10,645 nt of DNA, taken from the NCBI GenBank assembly GCA_028701435.1, contig JAQVQT010000055.1, positions 1 to 10,645 of the forward strand. Reading direction: 5' to 3'. A model generated the notes under the pieces. It did not search any database, was not told where the DNA came from, and worked only from the letters and a program-made list of their open reading frames with translations. Positions 1-6,961 of this stretch are shown in pieces; positions within the stretch are counted from its first letter, which is position 1, and each line of letters begins with the position of its first letter. Origin of the DNA: Smithellaceae bacterium. Its GTDB lineage: Bacteria > Desulfobacterota > Syntrophia > Syntrophales > Smithellaceae. Both the position numbers and the translations under genes were made by a program.

Positions 1-1972
1 GTCCCCGGCCGATTTTCTGAAGCTTGCCGGTGGTCAGCAGTTGGTGAATGGAACGGACCAGATCGTCCACGTCGAAAATGACCACGGGCGAACCATCGTC
101 CAGAATGGCGCCGGCGCTGACATTGGGAACTTTTCCGAGGCGGCTGTCCAGCGGCCGGACCACAAGATTTTCCTCCCCGATCACGCGGTCAACCACCAGG
201 CCGTAGCGGTTCAGCCGGTCGCTGATGACGACGACGGAAAATCCTCCCGGCGGGGCGGCGGCCTGCGGCAGCCCGAAAAGCTGGCGCGCGTCGAGAATGC
301 CCACATGCTCCCCGTCCAAAGTGCAGTAGGGTCGGTCTTCGATTTCCCGAATGTCGGCGGGGGCCAGAGACAAAACCCGGTCGATGCGGGAAAGGGGCAG
401 GGCATACGCTTCGCCGGCAATCGACAACAGCAGGGTTCTGAGCACCGAAAGCGTCAGCGGCAGCTGCAGGTGAAAGCGGGCGCCCCGGCCTGCGTCTGCG
501 TCAACACGCACGGTTCCGCCCACTTCATGGGCCATGTTGAAAACGACGTCCAGACCGACCCCCCGGCCGGAAATTTCCGTCACCTTTCGGGCGGTGGAAA
601 ATCCCGGCAGAAACAGAAACTCGAAAAGTTCCGCGCGGCTTAAGCTTCCGGCCATGTCCGGTGAAACATATCCTTTTTCAACCACCTTGCCCCGCAGATC
701 CTCGGGGTTGATTCCCCGGCCGTCGTCGGTGATCGAAATGTTCAGCATTCCCGCGACGTGGCGCGCTTCCAGTACGAGAGTGCCTTCCTCCGGCTTGCCC
801 GCCGCTTTGCGTTCTTCGGGCGTTTCCATGCCGTGATCGATGGCATTGCGGATCAAATGGGACAGGGGCGCCTCCAGGCGCTCCAGAATGTCCCGGTCCA
901 CGGGCGTTGCGGCTCCGGCAATTTCGAAGCGGATCTGTTTCCCTGTTTCCCGGGCCAGATCCCTGACCAGACGGGGAAAGCCGTGGAGACCGTCCGAAAA
1001 AGGCACCATGCGGCTCGAGATGACTTCGTTGTAAAGGCGATGCGCCAGATGTTCCAGACGGCGTGAAAAGCGCTCGAACCGGACAATTTCCCGGGAAACG
1101 GTCTGCTGGGCCGAGACCGCGCCGGACAGCGTCTGCTGAAGGTCTTCTTTTCCTTCGTCGGGCTCGTTTGCCTCCTGCCGCTCCAGGAATTCGCGCAGGG
1201 GCTTTTCGATTTCAAAGATTTCCTTTTTCAGGACCAGTAGGCTTTGATAGACGGTTTTGACGGACTGGGCCTGAACGAGGCATTCGCCCGCCAGGGCCAT
1301 CAGACGGTTCATATTTTCGGCCCGGACGCGGACCAGGCCCCCTTCTGTCTGATCCTGCATGCGGCGGGAACGGACGGCGGGCGGCGTGGTTTGCGGCGCC
1401 GGGCAGGCGTTTTCCAAAACGGCTGCTTCCGGCGGCTTTTGAGATTCGGGTTCCCCGGGGCGCGGCGCGGCGGCCTTTGCTTCCTGCTCCTTTGGCGGCA
1501 GGCCCCCGGCCGATTTTTCTTCCGCGGCGGCAGCCACGGCCGGAGAGGGCGCAATTTCCTGAGGCGACGAGAGAAAGTTTCTCAGCTCGCCCGCCATGAC
1601 TGAAATTTCCTGGGTTCCTTTTTCCAGGGCGGCGGGCAGTTCCTGAATGTCCAGACGGGATAGAGCGGCAAAAAAATCATTGCCCTTGAGCAGCCGGTCC
1701 ACCGCCGTGGAGGTCAGCGGCCGTTTTCCGTTCTGGGCCGCCGACAAAACGTCCTCCATGGCGTGAGCCAGGGTGACGGCTGTGTTCAACCCCACAATCC
1801 GGGCGGCCCCCTTGATGGAATGGGCGGCCCGCATCAGCGGTTCGATGCGCTCCGGCGTCTGGTCGCGCTCCGCCGTGACCAGACCGGCCTCCAGCATTCG
1901 GGTGTTATTTTCCAGCTCCACGCGGAACAGATCGAGCATCAGGGGATCGATGGGGGCTGCGTCCGTGGTCAT
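1..1972 (-). CDS. wspE: WspE-like CheA histidine kinase, 3' end outside window
   Basis: Chemotaxis-type kinase that autophosphorylates on its HPt domain and passes phosphate to response regulators; cytoplasmic, docked on receptor arrays by its CheW-like domain. The frame is open from ATG at 1972 to the left edge (657 residues seen). Domains: HPt about 1-105 with phosphoacceptor His51 in 'AAHSIKGAAR'; Ala/Pro-rich linker about 136-215 with no evident P2 domain; dimerisation region about 215-330 ending in 'SSRMVPF'; ATPase with N box 'HLIRNAIDHG' (Asn376), G1 'DDGRG' (416-420) and G2 'SGRGVGLD' (468-475); CheW-like domain about 500-640. The last visible residues ('LVRSIHQLLTTGKLQKIGRG') resemble the linker to a C-terminal receiver in WspE hybrids, but no receiver is visible. 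The start overlaps the wspD stop as ATGA, implying translational coupling. Family call is secure; the WspE assignment rests on gene order and linker. Confidence 0.93.
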   Translation of the reverse strand, partial: MTTDAAPIDPLMLDLFRVELENNTRMLEAGLVTAERDQTPERIEPLMRAAHSIKGAARIVGLNTAVTLAHAMEDVLSAAQNGKRPLTSTAVDRLLKGNDFFAALSRLDIQELPAALEKGTQEISVMAGELRNFLSSPQEIAPSPAVAAAAEEKSAGGLPPKEQEAKAAAPRPGEPESQKPPEAAVLENACPAPQTTPPAVRSRRMQDQTEGGLVRVRAENMNRLMALAGECLVQAQSVKTVYQSLLVLKKEIFEIEKPLREFLERQEANEPDEGKEDLQQTLSGAVSAQQTVSREIVRFERFSRRLEHLAHRLYNEVISSRMVPFSDGLHGFPRLVRDLARETGKQIRFEIAGAATPVDRDILERLEAPLSHLIRNAIDHGMETPEERKAAGKPEEGTLVLEARHVAGMLNISITDDGRGINPEDLRGKVVEKGYVSPDMAGSLSRAELFEFLFLPGFSTARKVTEISGRGVGLDVVFNMAHEVGGTVRVDADAGRGARFHLQLPLTLSVLRTLLLSIAGEAYALPLSRIDRVLSLAPADIREIEDRPYCTLDGEHVGILDARQLFGLPQAAAPPGGFSVVVISDRLNRYGLVVDRVIGEENLVVRPLDSRLGKVPNVSAGAILDDGSPVVIFDVDDLVRSIHQLLTTGKLQKIGRG

Positions 1973-2631
1973 GGGTTCAGACTCCTTGTCATGGCGGGAA
2001 AGAGCCGCTCTTCATCCAGAAGCCCGACCGGGCGGCCATTGAGCAGGAAAATGCCCCGGGTCAGCGCTCTCGCGCTGCGCGAGAGCGTGGCGGGAACTTC
2101 ACCGAGATCCTCCGGGGCAATCCGATGGACTCCGAGAATCTGTTCGACGGGAAAAACGAAGCGCTGTCCTTCCCGTCCGACCACCAGCATTCGCTCATAG
2201 ACGACGGGGGGCGCGTTTTCCTGTGCTTCGAAGGTCAAATCCAGAAGATCCGCGATGGACAGGCACAGCAGGAGCTCCCCGTTGATATTGGCAATTCCGC
2301 GGAAGATCCGGTTGACCTTCAGCGGCAGCGTGTGGACCACAGTCGGCTCCGCCGCTTCCTGAAAATAGATGGTTTTGACGGCAAACTTCTCGCCGCACAG
2401 GCGGAAAACCATTACGGACAGGGTTCCCAGCCGGGCCGTTTCCTTGGGCAGGGCCATCACGGCGGCCCGTTCCTCCACGTAGGCCGACGGAAGATCCCGG
2501 TCCAGATGCTGCCTGCCCGCGGTGGCAAAAACGGGGCAGCGGCGGCAGTGAATCAGGCGCACCAGCTCCGGGCAGGTCCCGTCGCCGTAAATTCCTTTTA
2601 CCTTCCAGCAGTATTTTGCAGCGTTTGCCAT
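1969..2631 (-). CDS. wspD: WspD-like CheW coupling protein with N-terminal cysteine motif
   Basis: Second coupling protein of the operon (220 aa), expected to bridge receptor and kinase in the cytoplasm. Residues about 67-215 form a CheW-like domain ('FRGIANINGELLLCLSIADLL' region at 109-130). Residues 1-60 are an extension not found in ordinary CheW: Cys8, Cys20, Cys29 and Cys32 (C-x11-C-x8-C-x2-C) with 'CWK', 'GDGTCPEL' and 'IHCRRCPVF'. From memory, Pseudomonas WspD proteins carry a closely similar opening ('CW..IGV.GD..CP.L...HCRNCPVY'), which is the main reason for naming this wspD rather than cheW. The ATG at 2631 has no clear Shine-Dalgarno sequence; it lies 33 bp after the wspC stop, so coupling to wspC translation is possible. 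Its TGA overlaps the wspE ATG. The function of the cysteine segment is unknown; metal binding is inference. Confidence 0.9.
   Translation of the reverse strand: MANAAKYCWKVKGIYGDGTCPELVRLIHCRRCPVFATAGRQHLDRDLPSAYVEERAAVMALPKETARLGTLSVMVFRLCGEKFAVKTIYFQEAAEPTVVHTLPLKVNRIFRGIANINGELLLCLSIADLLDLTFEAQENAPPVVYERMLVVGREGQRFVFPVEQILGVHRIAPEDLGEVPATLSRSARALTRGIFLLNGRPVGLLDEERLFPAMTRSLNP
2065..2087. repeat. 23-bp GC-rich palindrome inside wspD
   Basis: Perfect inverted repeat with 11-bp arms (2065-2075 and 2077-2087) around a single T at 2076. It lies within the wspD coding sequence at residues about 182-190 ('TLSRSARAL'), roughly 95-115 bases before the wspE start. In the transcript it could fold into a very stable hairpin with a three-base loop. 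No T-run follows it, so it is not an intrinsic terminator. It may be coincidence of Arg/Ser/Ala codons or a binding or structural element. Confidence 0.7.
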
Positions 2632-2664
2632 AGGTTCTGTTTTGCCGTTTCTGTAATCCAGCGG

Positions 2665-3984
2665 TTATTTTTTGACGGGTGCTTTTCGCTCCGCCCGCTC
2701 CCGGTAAAGCGCCGCTTTGCTTTCCTTCCCTTTCTGCCGGTAAATCAGACTGATGTGAACCAGGCTTTCATAGTGGCCGGGATCAAGGTAGAGTGCCTTT
2801 AAAAAGTATTCTTCCGCGCCTCTTAAGTCCTGTGCGGCCATGGAGAGGATTCCCATCAGGCCATAGGCTTCGGCGGCCGGTCCGAATTTGCGCGTGTATT
2901 CCCGGCAGAGGCGCGCGGCGCCTGCCGTATCGCCTGCGTCAGCCAGACGCCGGGCTTCCTGAATCTGCAGATCCGTCGGGGGGATTTTGACATCCGCGTA
3001 CGCTGCTCCGGGTTTTGCAGGCTGCTGCCGTTCCTCAAAGGGAGCCTTTCGCTCTCCGGCCTCCGGACGAATCGGTGTTTTTCCCTTTACCGCGGTATCC
3101 GTCGAAAGGACAGCGGTTTCTCTGCGCTTGCCCTCCGGTGAAGTCGGTTGATCGGGATTTCGCGAAGTAACGGTTCCACGCGAGGCGGCAGGGGCGGGTT
3201 TGGTCAGGGCAAAGGCTCTATCCCACGGAAGGGGTGAATAGCCGCGCTGATGCCAGAAATTGGTTTCCGTATGGCCGGTGAAGAGCAGCCCGCCCGGGAT
3301 CAGGAGACGGTCCATTCGGTCGAAAATCCGAAGGCGGGCCTCAGAGGTCATATAGATGAGCAGGTTTCTGCAGAAGATGATCGCATACGGGCCTCGTCCG
3401 GCAAGGCTTCCGGGCAAGGCCAGATTCTCGAGATGAAAGGCGACCCGGCGGACAACGGCATCGGTCACTTTGGAGCCGGAAGGGGTTGTCTCGAAAAAGC
3501 GGGCGACGTCCTCGCCGAGGTTTCCCCGAAATGAACTTTTCAAATAGCACGCGCGGCGGGCCTTTTCGAGGGCCAGGGCACTCGCGTCCACTGCGTCCAC
3601 CGTGAAGGACGAAGGCGGCAGTCCGGCGGCCAGCAGGGTCATGACAATGGAGTAGGGCTCTTCGCCGGTCGCGCAAGGGGCGGACAGAATATTCAAAACG
3701 CTCTCCGGGCGCGCCTCGTGCAAGGTTCGGGCATGACGGGCGAGGCAGAGAAAAGGCCCCCTGTCGCGGAAGAACCAGGTCTCTCCGACGACGACGGAAT
3801 CAATCAACCGCTGCCGCACATCGGGAGAAGACACAAACAGCTTTTCATACACCCGCGGATTCGAAATGCCTTCGTGCCGCATGGCTGAAGCGACGGCCCG
3901 CTGGACGGCGTCTTTGCCCGCGGATTCCGGCTCCATGCCCAAAGAATGGGTGAGGAATTCCATGATGGCGGAAAGCCCGTTCAT
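2665..3984 (-). CDS. wspC: WspC-like CheR methyltransferase with C-terminal TPR
   Basis: S-adenosylmethionine-dependent glutamate methyltransferase expected to methylate the WspA-type receptor encoded two genes upstream and set its signalling baseline. 439 aa against about 280 for stand-alone CheR. Residues 1-262 are the CheR domain: 'GETWFFRD' at 67-74 (in the place of the usual 'T.FFRE' region), SAM-binding 'SAPCATGEEPYSI' at 101-113, acidic 'VDAVDAS' at 129-135 and 'FCRNLLIYM' at 204-212. Residues 263-335 are a Pro/Lys/Glu-rich linker likely to be disordered. Residues 336-430 look like about three TPR helical pairs ('YGLMGILSMAAQDLRGAEEY', 'ALYLDPGHYESLVHISLIY'). CheR plus TPR is the WspC architecture. 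The ATG overlaps the wspB stop as ATGA. The receptor ends in 'KISS' without an NWETF-like CheR tether, so the TPR may provide docking instead (inference). Confidence 0.93.
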   Translation of the reverse strand: MNGLSAIMEFLTHSLGMEPESAGKDAVQRAVASAMRHEGISNPRVYEKLFVSSPDVRQRLIDSVVVGETWFFRDRGPFLCLARHARTLHEARPESVLNILSAPCATGEEPYSIVMTLLAAGLPPSSFTVDAVDASALALEKARRACYLKSSFRGNLGEDVARFFETTPSGSKVTDAVVRRVAFHLENLALPGSLAGRGPYAIIFCRNLLIYMTSEARLRIFDRMDRLLIPGGLLFTGHTETNFWHQRGYSPLPWDRAFALTKPAPAASRGTVTSRNPDQPTSPEGKRRETAVLSTDTAVKGKTPIRPEAGERKAPFEERQQPAKPGAAYADVKIPPTDLQIQEARRLADAGDTAGAARLCREYTRKFGPAAEAYGLMGILSMAAQDLRGAEEYFLKALYLDPGHYESLVHISLIYRQKGKESKAALYRERAERKAPVKK

Positions 3985-4445
3985 CCGTTGGTGACCTCCG
4001 GCGGGAAAAGGGTGAAAAGCAGGTCGCGGGTGAGCAGCCGCTCCATGTCCAGAACCTGAATGGAGCCTCGCTCGTCAAACATCGTGTCTCCCAGATAGGG
4101 CGCGCCGCTGACGGTCACCACCGGCTGCTGGAGGCTTTCCTTCCTGCAGTCAATCATTTCCGTCACCGCTTCGGCCAGAAGGCCCAGAATGTGGGAACGG
4201 CTGTCTTCTCCCTGATAGGTGATCAGAATGATGCGCGTGCTCATTCGTGGACGGGAGGGGGATCCGGTCAGAAGCACGGTCAGGTCCACCACCGGCGTGA
4301 GCGTTCCCCGGTAATTGAACGTTCCCGCGACTTCCGGCGGCGCGTGAGGAACGGCCCTCAGGGAAACCATGGAGGATACTTCAATAATTTGCCCGATATC
4401 GAGGCCGTAACGGTCGGCGCCTGCCTGAAACTGAAGTAGCAACAT
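3981..4445 (-). CDS. wspB: WspB-like CheW coupling protein
   Basis: CheW-family adaptor (154 aa, single domain) that links receptor hairpins to the CheA kinase in the cytoplasmic array. The CheW fold is recognisable from 'MLLLQFQAGADRYGLDIGQI', followed by 'EVAGTFNYRGTLTPVVDLTV' (about 38-57) and 'ILGLLAEAVTEMI' (about 86-98). The later segment 'APYLGD..FDERGSIQVLD' matches what I recall of WspB rather than of enteric CheW. It starts 14 bp after the wspA stop with only a weak purine-rich ribosome binding site, and its stop overlaps the wspC start (ATGA). Having two different CheW proteins in one operon is characteristic of Wsp-class systems, where WspB and WspD are thought not to be equivalent. 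Family confidence is high; the wspB label follows from position and sequence flavour. Confidence 0.92.
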   Translation of the reverse strand: MLLLQFQAGADRYGLDIGQIIEVSSMVSLRAVPHAPPEVAGTFNYRGTLTPVVDLTVLLTGSPSRPRMSTRIILITYQGEDSRSHILGLLAEAVTEMIDCRKESLQQPVVTVSGAPYLGDTMFDERGSIQVLDMERLLTRDLLFTLFPPEVTNG

Positions 4446-4459
4446 AGGTTGTTTCCCGA

Positions 4460-6658
4460 TCAGGAGCTGATTTTAAACCGGGAGACCTCTGACTGAAGCC
4501 CCGCGATGGCCTCGTTGAGCTGCTCCGTTGCCAGTTTGAATTCATGCAGCGACGCCTTGGTCTGCTCGGCCGCGAGCGACAACTGGCCCATGGCTTCGCT
4601 GATCTGCTGTGCGCCCTGAGACTGGCCGTACATGCCGTCCTTTACATTGGTGAACTGCGGGCCGTGGATGCGCACCTGATCAATGATTTGGGCAAGCTGC
4701 CCGCTCTGTGCGGCCATGGTTTCCACGCCGCGCCGGACCTCGTCGTTGAATTTGTCCATCTCCATCACACCGGTGGCGACGGACGTCTGCATTTCAGAGA
4801 CGACCTGCTGAATGTCCTGCGTGGCAATGGCCGTCTGATCGGCCAGCCGGCTGATCTCACGGGCGACGACCGAAAAGCCCCTTCCGAATTCACCGGCTTT
4901 TTCCGCCTCGATGGCGGCGTTTAACGACAGCAGATTGGTCTGGTCGGAAATCTTGTTGATGGTGGTGACGACGTGGGAAATCCGGTTGGCCCGGTCGTTG
5001 ATGACGGTCAGCTTTGAAGAGATGGAGGATGTGGCTCTGGCCAGTTCCCGCATGGCCGCCTCCATTTGGGAGAGGTCCTTGCGGCCCTCCTCGGCCATGC
5101 CGATGGTTTCGTTGAGCGACGCGTTGACCCCGTCCATGGTCTGGGCCAGATCGTCCGCCGTGGCGGCGATTTCCCGGCTGGTGGCCGTCACTTCGGTGGT
5201 GGACGCCGCCTGCTGGGCCACGGTCGCTTCGAGTTCGCGCGCGGAAGCGGCGATTTCCGTGGCGGATGTGGTGACCTGAATGCCCGACCGGTGAACCTGA
5301 CCGATTAGCGAATCGAGATTGCCCGTCATGGCCTGAAAGGCCTCAAGAAGCTTTCCGGTTTCGTCTCCGGATTGAATGATCCGCGCTGACCCGGCGCCTG
5401 CCAGTTCTTCCCGGGTTTGCTGAATGTCTCCGGTGGCGATCTTCTGGGCAAGCGACGTCGTCAGTTCCAGAGGCGCCGTCAGACGCCGGGCCAGAACCAC
5501 GGCCAAGAGCACGGACAGAAAAATGATCAGCGCTCCCGCCAGGATCATCTTCAAAAAGAGGGACTTGATCATGTCATGTACGTGGCCGATGGGGCCGAAG
5601 AAGTCGTCTTCGTAGGTTCCGGCCACGATCACCCAGTCAAAGGGCTCAAAGTAAATGACGGACGATATTTTTTTTCTCGGGTGAGGCTCACCGGGGTTTT
5701 GCCAGATGTATTCATGATAAAAGGCTTCGCCCTTTGGCTGGGCCAGCGCCTTGGTAATCAGCGTCTGGATGGTGAGGTTGCCGTGAACGTCTTTCTGCTC
5801 CCAGATGTTTTCCCCGTCGCGCTTGCCGTCTTTGGAAATGACGTATCGCCCCCGGTGCTCGTTTTTCCCCCCGACGATGCCCACATAGCCCAGCTTTCCC
5901 ACCTTCATGCTCATAATCGCTTTCCGAAGCGACGCGACGGCTTCCAGCTTTTCTCCTACATAAAGCATGCCGATGATTTTTCCACCGCGGTCCGTGATGG
6001 GTTCATAGGCGGTCAGATACCAGGTGTTGACGACATAGGCAAGCCCCCGGTAGGACTGTCCCTTCAGGACCGTCGCCGTCACCGGGTTGACTTTTCCGTC
6101 CGGCAAAAGGTTTGGAATGTAGGTGCCGATGGCCCGGCGATGGTTCAGGTCCTCCACGTTGGTCGCCACCCTCAGCATGTCTCCGCTTTCGTTCATGCGC
6201 TGAAAAATGGTGCAGGTGATGCCGACGAGACGCTTGATATCATCGACGACGGGCGTGGGGGTTGACGGGCTGCGGTTCTGGCCCAGCCAGACGCCGCCCG
6301 CCGTCATCTTGGGCAGTTCGACTTTCTGGGTCTCCTGCGTCAGCTGGTTGACGGCGTCCCAGGTGACCTTTTCCCTGGCCACATCAATGCCCCCGTGCTG
6401 CTTCAGGATGCTTCTGGCTACATTGAGGCCGTTGTTGATTTTTCTTTGCATCAGGTCGTTGGAGGTTTCGCACAGCCCATACACGTCCCTGGCAATCTGG
6501 GACATATTGGCCATGGCGACGTCGCCTAATTCTTTCGAGGCCAGATTCGAAACGGAGGTTTTGAAAGATCCCATGAGGAGCATCATAACCACAACCGGCA
6601 AAACGGTGGCCAAGACGGCAAGACCGATGATCTTTCGCTTCAGGGAAAGTTTTGACAT
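4460..6658 (-). CDS. wspA: WspA-like methyl-accepting chemoreceptor with Cache sensor
   Basis: Inner-membrane chemoreceptor (732 aa) expected to sense a periplasmic or envelope signal and control the WspE-like kinase. TM1 at about 10-30; periplasmic region about 31-362, large enough for and resembling a Cache3-Cache2 fusion ('YVGEKLEAVASLRKAIMSMK' and 'YFEPFDWVIVAGTYEDDF' are typical Cache strings); TM2 about 368-391; HAMP about 391-445; coiled-coil signalling domain to the C-terminus with hairpin tip 'EAEKAGEFGRGF' at 584-595. The 'VATGVMEMDKF..EVRRGVE' and 'QSQGAQQISEAMGQL' segments after the tip resemble WspA rather than Tsr/Tar. No C-terminal pentapeptide tether. ATG at 6658 is chosen because AAGGA sits 9 bases upstream; the in-frame TTG at 6694 overlaps the -10 box and would precede the transcript start. 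First gene of the operon. Pseudomonas WspA has a smaller periplasmic domain (recollection), so the ligand may differ. Confidence 0.93.
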   Translation of the reverse strand: MSKLSLKRKIIGLAVLATVLPVVVMMLLMGSFKTSVSNLASKELGDVAMANMSQIARDVYGLCETSNDLMQRKINNGLNVARSILKQHGGIDVAREKVTWDAVNQLTQETQKVELPKMTAGGVWLGQNRSPSTPTPVVDDIKRLVGITCTIFQRMNESGDMLRVATNVEDLNHRRAIGTYIPNLLPDGKVNPVTATVLKGQSYRGLAYVVNTWYLTAYEPITDRGGKIIGMLYVGEKLEAVASLRKAIMSMKVGKLGYVGIVGGKNEHRGRYVISKDGKRDGENIWEQKDVHGNLTIQTLITKALAQPKGEAFYHEYIWQNPGEPHPRKKISSVIYFEPFDWVIVAGTYEDDFFGPIGHVHDMIKSLFLKMILAGALIIFLSVLLAVVLARRLTAPLELTTSLAQKIATGDIQQTREELAGAGSARIIQSGDETGKLLEAFQAMTGNLDSLIGQVHRSGIQVTTSATEIAASARELEATVAQQAASTTEVTATSREIAATADDLAQTMDGVNASLNETIGMAEEGRKDLSQMEAAMRELARATSSISSKLTVINDRANRISHVVTTINKISDQTNLLSLNAAIEAEKAGEFGRGFSVVAREISRLADQTAIATQDIQQVVSEMQTSVATGVMEMDKFNDEVRRGVETMAAQSGQLAQIIDQVRIHGPQFTNVKDGMYGQSQGAQQISEAMGQLSLAAEQTKASLHEFKLATEQLNEAIAGLQSEVSRFKISS

Positions 6659-6667
6659 GGCGACGCA

Positions 6668-6672
6668 TCCTT
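6668..6672 (-). promoter_or_regulatory. Ribosome binding site of wspA
   Basis: AAGGA on the minus strand, 9 bases before the ATG at 6658. It decides between this ATG and the in-frame TTG at 6694, which has no comparable site. Confidence 0.75.
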
Positions 6673-6694
6673 GATCCGTATTTTGGTGCGGCAA

Positions 6695-6723
6695 AGTATA
6701 GGGAACGCGGGGGGGTCTGTCAA
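6695..6723 (-). promoter_or_regulatory. Sigma70-type promoter of the wsp-like operon
   Basis: On the minus strand, a perfect -35 box TTGACA (6723-6718), a 17-bp spacer (6717-6701) and -10 box TATACT (6700-6695, five of six consensus bases). The predicted start is near 6688, giving a leader of about 30 bases before the wspA ATG. The spacer holds a run of seven C on the transcribed-sense strand (G on the plus strand, 6709-6715). No obvious operator palindrome overlaps it. This predicts housekeeping, possibly constitutive, transcription. Confidence 0.75.
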
Positions 6724-6961
6724 GAAAATCTTGGAAAATTCAGGAGAAGCCCCGCTCCGCTCGCCGAAGGGCCGGGACGGACATCGCCGGCCTGCAAGAT
6801 TTTATAGATTGACAGGACGAAGAGATTGCAGGTATCCCATCTTGGTCGCGGAAAATTGAAAATGCGGATTCAATTTTCAAGCCCGGCGTGCGAAGCAGGC
6901 AGGGTTGTTGGAGCGGCGGCTTCTCAAGGTTGCGGCGAACCCATTGTTGCGGAGCGGCGAA
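6724..6961. other. Intergenic region between divergent wspA and methyltransferase genes
   Basis: About 240 bp between the wspA promoter and the methyltransferase ATG in which I see no convincing gene. It contains the AT-rich inverted repeat at 6851-6880. A plus-strand TTGACA at 6809-6814 could be a -35 box for the methyltransferase, but the best -10 at 17-18 bp (TATCCC, 6833-6838) is poor, so I do not call a promoter. A ribosome binding site GGAG at 6951-6954 precedes the methyltransferase ATG by 7 bases. An open frame on the minus strand crosses this region and runs antisense into the methyltransferase; it resembles no family I know. Confidence 0.6.
6851..6880. repeat. AT-rich inverted repeat with two pairing registers
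   Basis: GAAAATTGAA at 6851-6860 pairs perfectly with TTCAATTTTC at 6869-6878 around an 8-base loop. A second register pairs TTGAAAAT (6856-6863) with ATTTTCAA (6873-6880) around a 9-base loop. It lies about 80 bp upstream of the methyltransferase ATG and 130 bp upstream of the wspA -35 box. It could be an operator for a dimeric regulator or an RNA hairpin in the methyltransferase leader. There is no uninterrupted T-run in either direction as expected of an intrinsic terminator. Confidence 0.6.

Noticed and set aside
2125..2802. Plus-strand open frame (225 codons) across wspD and the end of wspC
   Set aside because: It is antisense to two genes with strong family signatures and has no plausible ribosome binding site or homology.
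5417..6265. Long plus-strand open frame (282 codons) antisense to the receptor
   Set aside because: The minus-strand receptor frame has clear domains over the whole stretch; the plus-strand product resembles nothing and reflects low stop frequency in GC-rich DNA.
6659..6694. TTG start for the receptor at 6694
   Set aside because: It overlaps the predicted -10 box and precedes the predicted transcript start; the ATG at 6658 has AAGGA at a good distance.
6809..6838. Plus-strand promoter with TTGACA at 6809
   Set aside because: The -35 box is perfect, but the only -10 at suitable distance is TATCCC, too poor to call.
6905..6961. TTG start for the methyltransferase at 6905
   Set aside because: No ribosome binding site, and the extra 19 residues are not typical of the family; the ATG at 6962 follows GGAG.
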